Positions 1 to 8,465 are shown, numbered from the stretch's first letter. The stretch is 41,927 nucleotides of DNA from Syntrophorhabdaceae bacterium (GCA_028698615.1 JAQVWF010000021.1:1-41927); one strand, 5' to 3'. Notes: generated by a model from the sequence alone, not told the origin. Made by a program: numbers and translations.

Positions 1-82
1 CCTGTAAGAGAGTTTTTCACGAAGATTGATCTATTTCATCTTTCCACTGGCAATAGTTACCTTCCTTGAATCTTGTTGACAT

Positions 83-95
83 TTGTACAGTACAA
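83..95. promoter_or_regulatory. 13-bp perfect palindrome upstream of the first gene (possible operator)
   Basis: The sequence TTGTAC-A-GTACAA is a perfect inverted repeat with a one-base centre. It lies just after a TTGACA hexamer (76-81), about 100 bases before the ATG at 199. I could not pair that hexamer with a -10 box at normal spacing. A TATAAT at 152-157 is present but lacks a clear -35. The position suggests a repressor or activator site, but the regulator is unknown. Confidence 0.3.
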
Positions 96-198
96 TATCA
101 GAGTGGTATGTATATTGACATCAGGAGTAGAGGGTAGATGAACCTCATTTGTATAATCAAGTTATCTGTTCGTTGCGGGCAGAAAAGAGGAGGATGAA

Positions 199-690
199 AT
201 GAAGAAGACGATGATCTTGCTGTTTACCGTGCTGTTGGTCTTGGTGGTGTCCATGGCTTATGCGGAAGAAAAGCAATGGGCAGATCAAACCATACTGTCT
301 CCCGAGGAACAAATTGAATACTTAAGTGATTCCATCAAGACGTATGACGGTATTATAAAGGATATCGATGAAGTTATCGGTATCTATCAGAACCAGAGAA
401 CCTCCATTATTGAAGAGCGTGCCAGGCTCGGTGTTTATAAAGAAATGCTCGTATCCTCCAGCCAAAAACCGCTAAAACTGAGAGGCGCCGGAAAGGAAAT
501 TGTAGGTTATACAACTGCCGGCGCTTTAGGTGCGGTGAGTCCTGCAGGCGGTGTAGCTTTAGCAGTAGGAACAGGGATAAACGCAGCCCTTGACCACTCC
601 ATAAAAGTAGTGGAACAACGTAACCAAAAAATAGAGCAAAAGTTAAAAGAACAGCGAGAATGGAAAGCCTCGCATCCAGGTAAAAGATAG
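199..690 (+). CDS. exported protein with coiled coil, Gly-rich hydrophobic segment, coiled coil
   Basis: I do not recognise this 163-residue protein. Residues 1-22 form a clear Sec signal peptide ending in AYA before E23. Residues 36-85 are charged and heptad-like. Residues 96-130 are rich in Gly and Ala with small-residue spacing, like a glycine-zipper membrane segment. Residues 134-157 are again strongly charged and coil-like. A strong ribosome site (GAGGAGG) lies before the ATG. It could be a periplasmic or envelope-inserted protein. It stands alone: the next gene is 546 bases away. The function is unknown; the confidence refers to it being a real gene. Confidence 0.75.
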   Translation: MKKTMILLFTVLLVLVVSMAYAEEKQWADQTILSPEEQIEYLSDSIKTYDGIIKDIDEVIGIYQNQRTSIIEERARLGVYKEMLVSSSQKPLKLRGAGKEIVGYTTAGALGAVSPAGGVALAVGTGINAALDHSIKVVEQRNQKIEQKLKEQREWKASHPGKR

Positions 691-1236
691 CAATGAAAAG
701 AACATCGGTGACCTTCTTCTGAAGGTAAGAAACTCAGATCGTCCAGGGGGTGACAAGGGGACGTTCGGTAAAACATAAGTGACTTTTTTCAGGAGAGCTT
801 CAACCTCTTTCTCCTGCCAATGTCCCTGCTCGGCGCAGCGCCCTGGAGAATAGCGGGAAGGGAATCTGAGGGATTGAGTTATTTACTTATTAACGAACGC
901 TACCTGCCCCGGTTTTGCACCCACCTCTGTCCGCAATGAGCATCGAACGAGCCGAAGGCGCGTAACGGGTGGGAGCCGGAGCGTGGCTGCTCGGGGATAA
1001 GTTCATGCGCTTCGCGTCTCGGCCAGACGGCGTCGACCAACTATATGAACGTCTGTGGGAGCCGGAGGGGACTTTATTTCAACCGGACATGGTGATAGGA
1101 TGCAGTTGCGCCATACGTATATTTTGGATTTTACTTAATATAGTGCGGGAATTTGCGTTTCGTTTTATTCCGGCAAGCTCAGTTTAGCTGATATACTGAT
1201 AAAGAGCACATTCTTATATATCGACGGGAGGTAATA
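691..1236. other. 545-base gene-free stretch
   Basis: No convincing gene is visible. A six-pair hairpin (711-726, stem ACCTTC with loop TTCT) follows the upstream stop and may be a weak terminator. A 13-base direct repeat (GTGGGAGCCGGAG) occurs at 969-981 and 1055-1067. A 72-codon reading frame at 969-1187 lacks a ribosome site and looks spurious. A TATACT hexamer at 1192-1197 is the only -10-like candidate for the next gene, without a good -35. The stretch may be a decayed element, but I cannot name it. Confidence 0.4.
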
Positions 1237-1773
1237 ATGAAGCGCTTTTATTTGCCAATGACTTTGGCACTGGTTTTCTTGTTGGCCGGAGTTCTTGCCG
1301 CTGGTCCGGTGCTGGCTAAGAAGCCCCCCTGGGCAGGTGGTGACACGCAAGATAAGGGCAAGTCCAAGGAGACCCAGGAAAGGTATGATGGGAAAGGGGG
1401 CCCTGACCGCGGGAAATCCCAGGACAAAAAGGGTCCTGATGGGAAGGGACATCGCTACTTCACTGAACAACAGCGGGTTCACATTCACGATTATTATGGG
1501 CAACAGTATAAAAAAGGCCACTGCCCGCCGGGTCTTGCCAAAAAGCACAATGGTTGCATGCCGCCCGGACAGGCGAAGAAATGGGTGGTCGGACGGCCGC
1601 TGCCGAGGGATGTCGTCTTCTACAATCTCCCGCAGAGCGTCCTCGTGCAACTGGGACCGCCGCCGTCAAAGCACCGTTTTGTGCGCGTGGCGCAGGATAT
1701 CCTGCTCATCGCGACAGGGACCGGTATGGTGGTGGATGCCATTGATGACCTGAACTGGCAATTCGATCGTTAG
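1237..1773 (+). CDS. RcnB/CigR-like exported protein
   Basis: The 178-residue protein has a signal peptide (residues 1-27, cleavage after VLA), then a low-complexity Lys/Gly/Asp-rich stretch (about 28-72). A C-terminal domain follows with CPPGLAKKHNGCMPPGQAKK (cysteines 96 and 107) and an end segment RVAQDILLIATGTGMVVDAI. That pair of motifs is typical of periplasmic RcnB-like proteins and Salmonella CigR. RcnB is linked to nickel/cobalt export, CigR to anti-virulence regulation, but no metal transporter is adjacent here, so the role cannot be assigned. The ribosome site GGGAGGT lies six bases before the ATG. The next gene starts 26 bases downstream and is probably cotranscribed. Confidence 0.8.
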   Translation: MKRFYLPMTLALVFLLAGVLAAGPVLAKKPPWAGGDTQDKGKSKETQERYDGKGGPDRGKSQDKKGPDGKGHRYFTEQQRVHIHDYYGQQYKKGHCPPGLAKKHNGCMPPGQAKKWVVGRPLPRDVVFYNLPQSVLVQLGPPPSKHRFVRVAQDILLIATGTGMVVDAIDDLNWQFDR

Positions 1774-1799
1774 GGAGCAGGAGGGGAGCAATACGGCAA

Positions 1800-2321
1800 A
1801 TGCACTACAGACAAATTGGTTGTTTGATCAGCCTGGTGATATTTTTTACATGGATCCCTTTAGCATTCGCCGAAACGATGCCTGAAAAGGCGCAACGTCA
1901 TGAATACAAGGCTGAACAGGTACTCTCCGTTCCGGATGTTATAGGCGTGTTGATCTCTCTTTCAAACAAGCAGATCTGGCAAGTAAGGGGAAATTGCGGC
2001 TTACACCTTATCGATTTTAAAAATGTCTATCCCAACAGAGACGGTTGGGTAAACACCAAAACAGGATTTTCTTTAACCAGCGTACCAGAGGCAAGGTATG
2101 AATCCAAGCAGGTGGATGGACTCATATTGAAATACAATTATATCGCAAATACATGTCCACCGGGTGAACATCAGAAAGATTACAATTGCTTTGGTGAAGC
2201 GCTGATTGAAGTTGAGATCGTGTCAAAAAACCTTGTAAAGATAATACAAAAACCTATAAGATGTGACCCCAACAATTATATCCCGAGGGGTGAGCGATCA
2301 TGTACATTTCAGAGAAACTAG
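1800..2321 (+). CDS. exported hypothetical protein with five cysteines
   Basis: This 173-residue protein has a signal peptide (residues 1-24, cleavage after AFA). The mature part carries five cysteines (66, 119, 130, 155, 168), consistent with disulfide bonds in the periplasm. I see no catalytic motif and do not recognise the family. A ribosome site within GGAGGGGAGC precedes the ATG, and the gene is 26 bases after the RcnB/CigR-like gene, so the two likely form one transcript. Function unknown. Confidence 0.65.
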   Translation: MHYRQIGCLISLVIFFTWIPLAFAETMPEKAQRHEYKAEQVLSVPDVIGVLISLSNKQIWQVRGNCGLHLIDFKNVYPNRDGWVNTKTGFSLTSVPEARYESKQVDGLILKYNYIANTCPPGEHQKDYNCFGEALIEVEIVSKNLVKIIQKPIRCDPNNYIPRGERSCTFQRN

Positions 2322-2589
2322 AGGGCGAATTGCTCATTCCTTCCTGAAAGCCGAAATGGCAATGTGAGATCGAAGCTTTCACGAAGCAAGAAGAATAGTA
2401 TCCCCGGGCAGATATTAGCTTAAGGATCACGGGACCCGTTGCGCTTTCGGGGAACGCGGACCGGGCACAAAAGTGACCGGGACCGATGCGTCTGACTGCA
2501 CGGGGGGGGGATAAGGCCACGCGCCCCGCAACCCGCCGCAAACCTCAGAAGGGCGCCCCCAAAGCTTCGCCTTGCGGCATTTATATGGG
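2322..2589. other. gene-free stretch with a G9 tract
   Basis: No gene is supported. The notable features are a run of nine G (2502-2510) and GC-rich, hairpin-prone sequence around 2440-2570. A good promoter for the next gene begins at 2590. Confidence 0.35.
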
Positions 2590-2618
2590 TTGCATATCCT
2601 CTGGCGGCCTATTATAAT
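2590..2618 (+). promoter_or_regulatory. sigma-70-type promoter for the M15/DUF882 peptidase
   Basis: TTGCAT (2590-2595), a 17-base spacer, and a perfect TATAAT (2613-2618). Transcription would start near 2625. This affects the choice of start for the next gene: an ATG at 2624 would be essentially leaderless, whereas the ATG at 2663 would have a short leader. Confidence 0.6.
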
Positions 2619-2662
2619 TCTGCATGAATCCCTCCAGAATATTGCCCTCGCTCTTTCAGCTC

Positions 2663-3586
2663 ATGTACCGGTCTTTGTTGATCGCCGTTTCACTGATCAT
2701 ACTCTTCCCTTGTCCTGGCACGTCATCATCGGACCCTGTGCGTTTCTTTCGGACGGGGGACGGCACGATAAGCATACGGAATGAGCACAATGGACGAGAA
2801 GCGACGGTGAATCTTTTTGATGCCGACGGCAGGTTCAATGAAAAGGCTCTCGATGCAATCGACGGGGTGTTTGGTTTTTCCGACGGTCGGAAGGGAGAGC
2901 ATATCTCTCTAAGGCTTCTCATCTTACTGGATTATTTCTCTGACAAGGTCGCTCCCGGTAAGATGATCCATCTCATTTCAGGCTACAGGAGCCCTGCCTA
3001 TAACCAGAAGCTGAAGAAGTCCGGCGGCAACGTGGCAAGGACGAGCACTCATATGGACGGCATGGCCCTGGATTTCTACCTGGAGGGGATAGGCGGCAAG
3101 GTCCTGTGGGAGGCTATTCGCAAGGAGAATTGCTGCGGAGTCGGCCATTACGGAGGCAAGAGCATTCACCTCGATTCCGGAAAGCCCCGCTTCTGGGAGG
3201 CGGCAACGTCTAAGACCGGCACGAGGGAAAGTGAATTCAACCGCAAACTCTACCTGTCAACCGAATATGATCGCTACAGGCAAGGAGAGAAGGTCCGCTT
3301 CCTCCTCACTTCCTTGAGTGATTTTCCATTCGGGATCCGCAAGACAGCCGCATTGGTCAAGGATGGTGAAGGAAAGAATGACGCGGCGGTGCTGACAATT
3401 CAAGGCCGGGGCGAAGAAGAGTGCGTCATGGTCAATGACAGGAACGCGTCGCGATCGATCCGGGCAACGCTGCCCGCGGGATTGGAAGCGGGTCGATACA
3501 GAATTCGATTTGATTTCTGCAGAAGACCATTTGAACAAATGCCAACCAAGACCTTATCAAACGAGATAGAGATCGTTGGAGAGTGA
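2663..3586 (+). CDS. exported M15-type (DUF882, YcbK/MepK-like) peptidase
   Basis: This 307-residue protein is predicted to cut peptidoglycan peptide bonds in the periplasm. The M15-like core shows SGYRSPAYNQ, then THMDGMALDF with zinc ligands H130 and D137, then GVGHYGGKSIHLDSG with H169, the DUF882 pattern. Residues 1-25 form a signal peptide (MYRSLLIAVSLIILF). The region after about residue 185 looks like an extra beta-rich domain not needed for catalysis; its role is unknown. I chose the ATG at 2663 because it gives a compact signal peptide and lies downstream of the predicted transcription start. An upstream in-frame ATG at 2624 would add 13 residues. The gene stands alone and converges with the acyl-CoA synthetase operon. 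Confidence 0.8.
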   Translation: MYRSLLIAVSLIILFPCPGTSSSDPVRFFRTGDGTISIRNEHNGREATVNLFDADGRFNEKALDAIDGVFGFSDGRKGEHISLRLLILLDYFSDKVAPGKMIHLISGYRSPAYNQKLKKSGGNVARTSTHMDGMALDFYLEGIGGKVLWEAIRKENCCGVGHYGGKSIHLDSGKPRFWEAATSKTGTRESEFNRKLYLSTEYDRYRQGEKVRFLLTSLSDFPFGIRKTAALVKDGEGKNDAAVLTIQGRGEEECVMVNDRNASRSIRATLPAGLEAGRYRIRFDFCRRPFEQMPTKTLSNEIEIVGE

Positions 3587-3599
3587 CATCCTGAAACCC

Positions 3600-3666
3600 T
3601 GAGATTTCCAAAAGGCATCTCATGTGAAGATGCGAGGGATGTCCCCCCGTCCCCGGTGATCGCATC
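3600..3666. terminator. two hairpins between convergent genes
   Basis: TGAGAT (3600-3605) pairs with ATCTCA (3617-3622), with an inner CC/GG and an AAAA loop. GATGCGA (3629-3635) pairs with TCGCATC (3660-3666). They sit in the 106 bases between two convergent stop codons and could end transcription from either side. There is no clear T-run, so this is tentative. Confidence 0.3.
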
Positions 3667-3692
3667 CAACTGACACCGTCAGGCTCGGGGTC

Positions 3693-4337
3693 TCACTGTA
3701 TCTTTATCCTGGCGTCACAGATCCGGATACCATGAGAGGAGACAAATACGGGGTTTAGATCCATTTCCCGTATTTCGGGACGGTCTGCAAGAAACGTTGA
3801 GATCCGGAAGAGAAAACTCTCGATCGCCGCGAGATCGACGGAACCATTTCGAGGGTTCTTCAGCACTTCGCACCCCTTCAGTTCTTCCAGCATATCCTTC
3901 GCATCGGAAGGTCCCAGCGGGACCAATCTGAAGGAAACGTCTTTCATCGCCTCCACAAAGATGCCTCCCAGTCCGAACATCAGAACGGGTCCGAACTGTG
4001 GATCGCTGAGCATCCCCACGATCACCTCGATACCGCCGCCTTGTTCCTGCACCATAACCCCGTCGAGTCTCCTGGATGTGTCCGAGGCAAAGCTTCCGAC
4101 GATCTCCCTGAATGCTTCTCTCACCGCGGTTTCGTCCTTGAGAGAAACGCGTATGCCGCTCGCTTCCGTCTTGTGTATCACGTCCGGAGACGAAAGCTTC
4201 AGCGTCACCGGAAAACCTATCTCCCCCGCCTTGTCTGCGGCCTCGTCCTCGTTCTTTGCCAGACAACTTTTCAGGACGGGGAACCCCTGTTCTTCAAGGA
4301 ATGTTATGGCATCTACCGAGAGTATCAATGCTCCCAC
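3693..4337 (-). CDS. ADP-forming acyl-CoA synthetase, beta subunit (ATP-grasp)
   Basis: The 214-residue protein is the nucleotide-binding half of a two-subunit NDP-forming acyl-CoA synthetase (acid + CoA + ATP in equilibrium with acyl-CoA + ADP + phosphate). It shows the family ATP-grasp signature GFPVTLKLSSPDVIHKTEAS. H55 matches the second phospho-histidine of the archaeal beta subunits. The end carries REMDLNPVFV, also typical. The length fits archaeal beta subunits (about 230 residues). The start is GTG, chosen because GGGGTGA lies just before it and the gene begins four bases after the alpha-subunit stop. The two-gene order suggests tight coexpression. Acid specificity (acetate, aryl acid or other) cannot be read from the sequence. 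Confidence 0.88.
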   Translation of the reverse strand: MGALILSVDAITFLEEQGFPVLKSCLAKNEDEAADKAGEIGFPVTLKLSSPDVIHKTEASGIRVSLKDETAVREAFREIVGSFASDTSRRLDGVMVQEQGGGIEVIVGMLSDPQFGPVLMFGLGGIFVEAMKDVSFRLVPLGPSDAKDMLEELKGCEVLKNPRNGSVDLAAIESFLFRISTFLADRPEIREMDLNPVFVSSHGIRICDARIKIQ

Positions 4338-4341
4338 GTTC

Positions 4342-5739
4342 TCACCCCGTCCCTTTCGTTAACAGTCTGACCTTCCACAGGTTGGCCATGGCATTCACAG
4401 CCCGTTCGGGCGTGGGAAGGATCGCTGCCCCTTTGCTGCGGTCAAGCGCCTTTATAGGCTCGTCCCATATGCCGGGAGGAGCGGTGAAGCAGGCAATGAC
4501 AGGTTTTCGAAAAGGGTCCACGGCCTTCATATATTCAACCATCCCCTCTGCCAGCTTCAGGTTGGCCGACGCATACATGGCAAGGAAGATGACGCCATCC
4601 GTCTGTTCGTCGTCGAGCACCGTCTTCAGGATCTCGATGATATTTCCGGGATTGTACCATGCAGGCCCCATATCCACGGGATTGGAGCGGATGGCGATGG
4701 GAGGCAGAAGGTCGTTGATCCTCCGCTGGGTGGCCTCTGAAAATTCCGACAGCCTGAGCCCGCACGGCTCGAGGGCATCGGAGGCGATCATCCCCGGACC
4801 CGCCTGGCCGGACAGCACGGCTATGCGGGTTCCTCCCGGCAAGGGACATGAATCGATGGCTTTTGCCGCATCGAGAAGCTCTTCCGCCGTGGCGACCTCC
4901 AGGATCCCCGCCTGGCGAAGGGCGCCTTTCCAGATCGCGTGGTTCCCGGCAAGGGAACCGGTGTGGAACCGGCTCGCGCTGTCGCCCTTTTCGCTCTTAC
5001 CCGCCTTCAGCGCGATGATGGGCTTCTTCCCGCGAAGCGACCTCGCGGCATCGAGAAGCTTCCTCGGCTCGTCAAGCCCCTCTATATACAGGGCCACCAC
5101 CCGCGTTGTGTCGTCGGTCTCAACGAGATGCGTGAGAAGCTCGGGGAAGTCGACGTTGCAGCGGTTGCCGAGGCTCATGAGCTTCGACATAGCCACCCTC
5201 TGCTCGATCGCGAGAAAACCGCAGAGATGGCAGATGCCCCCGCTCTGGCTTATGAGGGCGACACCGCCTTTTTCGATGCGTGAGAACTCGGATGTGAAGG
5301 ACGCGTTCACCGCGGAACTCAGGTTGACGAAACCGAAGGTATTCGGCCCGATGATGGGCAAACCGTACCGCCCCGCTATCTCCCTGATCTCTTCTTCCAG
5401 GGCGCCGCCGCCGGGGTCCTCGATCTCCTTGAAGCCCGCCGTGATCAGCACCACCCCGCTTACGCCCTTGCGCCCGCACGCGTGAAGTGTTTCCGGCACC
5501 GCGCGGGCGGGCACGGCGATGACCGCCAGGTCGACCTCCCCCGGTATCGCTTCCAGCGAAGGGTACGATATGAGGCCCCAGATCTTCTCGCCCTTTGGAT
5601 TAATGGGAAATATCTTTCCCCGGTAATTGCCGACAAGGCTCTTCATCACGTGATAGCCGAGCTTGTCAAAGCTGTTGGATGCCCCGATGACCGCGACGGA
5701 GGCGGGAGAGAAAAGCCGGGTAAGTCTTTCATTCGTCAT
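4342..5739 (-). CDS. ADP-forming acyl-CoA synthetase, alpha subunit (CoA-binding)
   Basis: The 465-residue protein carries an N-terminal CoA-binding Rossmann domain (FSPASVAVIGASNSFDKLGY, residues 10-29), then succinyl-CoA-ligase-like domains. The active-site loop KAGKSEKGDSASRFHTGSLA holds the phosphorylated histidine H259. With the adjacent beta subunit it would form the ADP-forming enzyme used for energy conservation in archaea and for acid activation in some bacteria. A longer frame runs upstream to 5994, but that part overlaps the zinc-ribbon gene and does not resemble the family. The ATG at 5739 has a GGGGGG ribosome site and starts the conserved domain. It lies 85 bases after the zinc-ribbon stop in the same orientation. 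Confidence 0.9.
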   Translation of the reverse strand: MTNERLTRLFSPASVAVIGASNSFDKLGYHVMKSLVGNYRGKIFPINPKGEKIWGLISYPSLEAIPGEVDLAVIAVPARAVPETLHACGRKGVSGVVLITAGFKEIEDPGGGALEEEIREIAGRYGLPIIGPNTFGFVNLSSAVNASFTSEFSRIEKGGVALISQSGGICHLCGFLAIEQRVAMSKLMSLGNRCNVDFPELLTHLVETDDTTRVVALYIEGLDEPRKLLDAARSLRGKKPIIALKAGKSEKGDSASRFHTGSLAGNHAIWKGALRQAGILEVATAEELLDAAKAIDSCPLPGGTRIAVLSGQAGPGMIASDALEPCGLRLSEFSEATQRRINDLLPPIAIRSNPVDMGPAWYNPGNIIEILKTVLDDEQTDGVIFLAMYASANLKLAEGMVEYMKAVDPFRKPVIACFTAPPGIWDEPIKALDRSKGAAILPTPERAVNAMANLWKVRLLTKGTG

Positions 5740-5824
5740 GCAGCCCCCCATATCAACGTGTTGAACGAAGTCCCCCCTAATCTGTAGCACGGCAACGGGG
5801 AAAAGACAACCGGTAAGGCCTCCT

Positions 5825-6037
5825 TCACTTGTCTTCCAGCATCTGCTCCACCTGGGCCATCTTGCCGAGGGCTGTTTCCTCGGAGACGAGGACCATACCG
5901 CAGGAGGGGCAATGGGGCAGATCGGTGGTGAAACGGTTTCCCATGTATTCCACGGTGACCGGTCCCGATACAATATCGCACCGGCATCGTTCACACTGCC
6001 ACTTCAATTCGTCCCTCACCGTCTCCTCGCTCTTCAT
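5825..6037 (-). CDS. small zinc-ribbon/redox protein (DVU_1557-like)
   Basis: This 70-residue protein has two cysteine pairs, CERCRC (C15, C18, C20) and CPSC (C43, C46), around a short strand-rich segment, as in a zinc ribbon or rubredoxin-like fold. It overlaps the stop of the Fe-S flavoprotein gene by four bases, a strong sign of translational coupling. As I recall, Desulfovibrio vulgaris has a similar small protein beside its Mop-type aldehyde oxidoreductase (DVU_1557 family). The role is probably in electron transfer or assembly of the module; metal content (Zn or Fe) is not decided by sequence. Confidence 0.75.
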   Translation of the reverse strand: MKSEETVRDELKWQCERCRCDIVSGPVTVEYMGNRFTTDLPHCPSCGMVLVSEETALGKMAQVEQMLEDK

Positions 6038-8349
6038 GAGACCCTCAGCTCCATGCGATGACTGTAAGCATTGTAGACAACGAACCCTTCGGCGCCCCTG
6101 CCGTACTCAACCCAGAAGGTGACCTTGCGGGGCCTGAAGGCGGCCTTGAAACGGCCCGTCTCGGGATGAAAGAACTTTTCGCCGCTCATCTCGGCATGAT
6201 GGATCACCTTCCGCAGGTCCTCGTCCAGGATGCGCCGCTCCTCCAGCAGGACCCGCACCTCAGGTTCTATCTCCAGCTTTATCTTCCGGTGCTCGGCGGT
6301 CCTCATCAGCGGCTCCGACCAGAGATCTTCGAGGAAACGGTCTTTGAGGCGGGAGCGATTCTCCTGCCTGCGCGACCAGCCTGGGTCTTTGAGGGCCGCC
6401 GGATCGGGCACCCGCGGGTCCGGAAAGAGAAGGTCCAGAACGTGGAGGACCCGTTTGCCCGCCGATGCCAGCCTGTCCCGGCACATGGCGCAGTAGGCCA
6501 GGTAATCCTCTTCGCTTCTGCGGGCCCTCACGCGCGCCGTCTCGCGGGCCATCTCCGGGTTGGCATTCTGCTGAAGCCCTCCGAAGCCGCAGCACTCGGT
6601 CCTCGCCCGGCCGAGTTCGAGTTCCCCGACGCGGACTCCCAGCCGGCCCAGTATATGCCGGACCGATGTCTGAATACCCGGTTCGGACCTCGTGGTGCAG
6701 GGATCGTGAAGGACGAGGGATGGTTCGCGGGAGGTCCCGGGCGGTATTGGTCCCTCCATCTCGTCGAGCACCGTCCATAGAGAGGTCACCGCGACCTCCG
6801 GCAGGTGGTCCTTGAAGATCCGAAGGCAGGTGGAGCAGGCAAATATCAGTTTCGGCCCGCCCAGGCTGCTCCATTGCCCCATGACCGCTTCGAGACAGGA
6901 GGCGAACTGCTCCCTGGAGCCGGCCCACCAGGCCGGCGCCCCGCAGCATCCCAGCATGAGCCCCACCCCTCCCGTAAGCCTGGACCGCAGGTACTCATAG
7001 ACGGCGATGACCTTGTCCGGTTGAGAGCCCGAAAGCTGGCACCCCGGGAAAAAGGCCTGGGCGCTCGCCTTCAGGCCGGGTCCATGGCGGGCGAGGGCAA
7101 AGCGGTCGCTTAAGCTGAAGGCCATATCCTGCAGGGCGAACTCATGAGCAGACGGAGGCATCTTGCCCCTCTCGACCATGCTTTCCCGTGCCTCACGACA
7201 AAGGTCCTGCATGGCAAAGCCTTCGGGGCAGACCGCCTCACAGAGTCCGCAGAGACTGCAGGAATTGATGAGCTTGTTCGCCTGATGCGCACCCCTGACA
7301 ATGGATTCGTTGTTATAGATCTCCCGCGTGTATTTCCTGGGGTACGCTCCGAACCGTTCCAGGTAGACACAGACCTTGACGCATTCCAGGCACTGGCATT
7401 GAAGGCACCGGCGCGCCTCGTGGAGGGCCTCCTCGCTCGTATAGCCCTTCGGAGGGTCCGACGCCTCTATGGCCGGCAGGGGTATAACATCGGTGATACC
7501 GGCGAAGAGACGTGTCGGCAGGGGGCCTTCCTTTTCCCGTCCCGCGGTGAGAGACACCCTCTGGAGATAACGGTCCATGGAATTCGCGGCGAAGCGGCCT
7601 TCGGCCGCCTGCCAGACAGGCGATATCCGGCCGCCGCGGGGCAGCCCGCCCGCAAAAACGCCTTCGCGGCTCGTCCCTTGCGTCCCGGGGTCGACACGGA
7701 TGCTTCCCGTATCATCCTCTTCCAGGCCCCACGGTCCCGCGCGCAAGGAATCCAATCCCACATACACGGCTCCGAAGGATTGGAGACAATTGTCCAGGAA
7801 ACCAGGCCCATCCGCAGCGGCGCCCGGCTGGATCTCCATCCCGAGTTTCACCAGGAAAGCTATTTCATCTTCGATGACCTTCCAGGGCAATAGATCCGGA
7901 TAACCCTCCGCCAGCGATCCACCCGGTCTTTTCCCCGGTTCGAAAATGCAGACGCCATACCCTTTGCGCAGGCAATCCCAGGCCGCCGCCAGACTGCTCA
8001 ATCCGCTGCCGGCTATGGCAATGCGTTTTCCCCGCGGGGGCAGAGGAAGAAGCTTCTGGGGTTCCGAACCCTGGCACACGCAATAGCGCTCCAGGGCGCC
8101 TATCCGAATGGCCTCCCCCGCCTCGGACCTCTTGCAGTGCTCCTCACAGGGGGCATCACAGATGCGTCCCAGGATGTTGGGCAAAGGCATTGTCCTGCGC
8201 AGCGTCCCCAGCGCCTCCTTCCGGTCCGACCGAGCCAGATGCCCGACGAAGGCGCGGACATCGATGTGCAGGGGACAGGCGGCGGCACACCAGGGGAGCT
8301 CGTCCTGGATGCATTGGTCTTCCCGCCGACGCAGTTCTTGTTGGTCCAT
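6034..8349 (-). CDS. large Fe-S flavoprotein with GltD-like part and two CCG domains
   Basis: The 771-residue protein probably links the aldehyde oxidoreductase to an electron acceptor. Order of parts: a GltD-type N-terminal Fe-S region (C13, C21, C25, C64, C68, C72); an FAD-binding Rossmann motif IAIAGSGLSSLAAAW; GVFAGGLPRGGRISP, the C-terminal FAD signature; a [4Fe-4S] pair (cysteines about 315-327 and 364-374); two heterodisulfide-reductase-like CCG segments (FFPGCQL to GCCGAPAWW, and DPCTTR to ECCGFGG); then a 120-residue tail. The usual central NAD(P)H-binding Rossmann domain of GltD relatives appears missing. The family resembles proteins next to Mop in Desulfovibrio. The ATG at 8349 is chosen by alignment with the conserved N-terminus. 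An in-frame TTG at 8391 has GGAGG almost touching it and is a less likely start. Confidence 0.82.
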   Translation of the reverse strand: MDQQELRRREDQCIQDELPWCAAACPLHIDVRAFVGHLARSDRKEALGTLRRTMPLPNILGRICDAPCEEHCKRSEAGEAIRIGALERYCVCQGSEPQKLLPLPPRGKRIAIAGSGLSSLAAAWDCLRKGYGVCIFEPGKRPGGSLAEGYPDLLPWKVIEDEIAFLVKLGMEIQPGAAADGPGFLDNCLQSFGAVYVGLDSLRAGPWGLEEDDTGSIRVDPGTQGTSREGVFAGGLPRGGRISPVWQAAEGRFAANSMDRYLQRVSLTAGREKEGPLPTRLFAGITDVIPLPAIEASDPPKGYTSEEALHEARRCLQCQCLECVKVCVYLERFGAYPRKYTREIYNNESIVRGAHQANKLINSCSLCGLCEAVCPEGFAMQDLCREARESMVERGKMPPSAHEFALQDMAFSLSDRFALARHGPGLKASAQAFFPGCQLSGSQPDKVIAVYEYLRSRLTGGVGLMLGCCGAPAWWAGSREQFASCLEAVMGQWSSLGGPKLIFACSTCLRIFKDHLPEVAVTSLWTVLDEMEGPIPPGTSREPSLVLHDPCTTRSEPGIQTSVRHILGRLGVRVGELELGRARTECCGFGGLQQNANPEMARETARVRARRSEEDYLAYCAMCRDRLASAGKRVLHVLDLLFPDPRVPDPAALKDPGWSRRQENRSRLKDRFLEDLWSEPLMRTAEHRKIKLEIEPEVRVLLEERRILDEDLRKVIHHAEMSGEKFFHPETGRFKAAFRPRKVTFWVEYGRGAEGFVVYNAYSHRMELRVS

Positions 8350-8465
8350 AGTGATAGCATTTGAGGACCCGGGGGGCCAGGAGTTCCGCAAACCTCCCCG
8401 CCCCTCGGGTCCGGTCTTAATATTTACGTTTCACAGTGCATCACGATCGTTTCTCCCGACCCTTT

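Noticed and set aside
969-1187. 72-codon frame in the gene-free stretch
   Set aside because: No ribosome site, odd composition, no recognisable domain.
2502-2510. Run of nine G
   Set aside because: Could be a slippage tract, but it is not within a gene or between promoter boxes, so no phase variation can be argued.
4256-5485. 409-codon plus-strand open frame
   Set aside because: Antisense to the acyl-CoA synthetase alpha gene; low-complexity, Ser/Arg-rich translation.
5740-5994. N-terminal extension of the acyl-CoA synthetase alpha frame
   Set aside because: It overlaps the zinc-ribbon gene, has no family similarity, and a better ribosome site lies before 5739.
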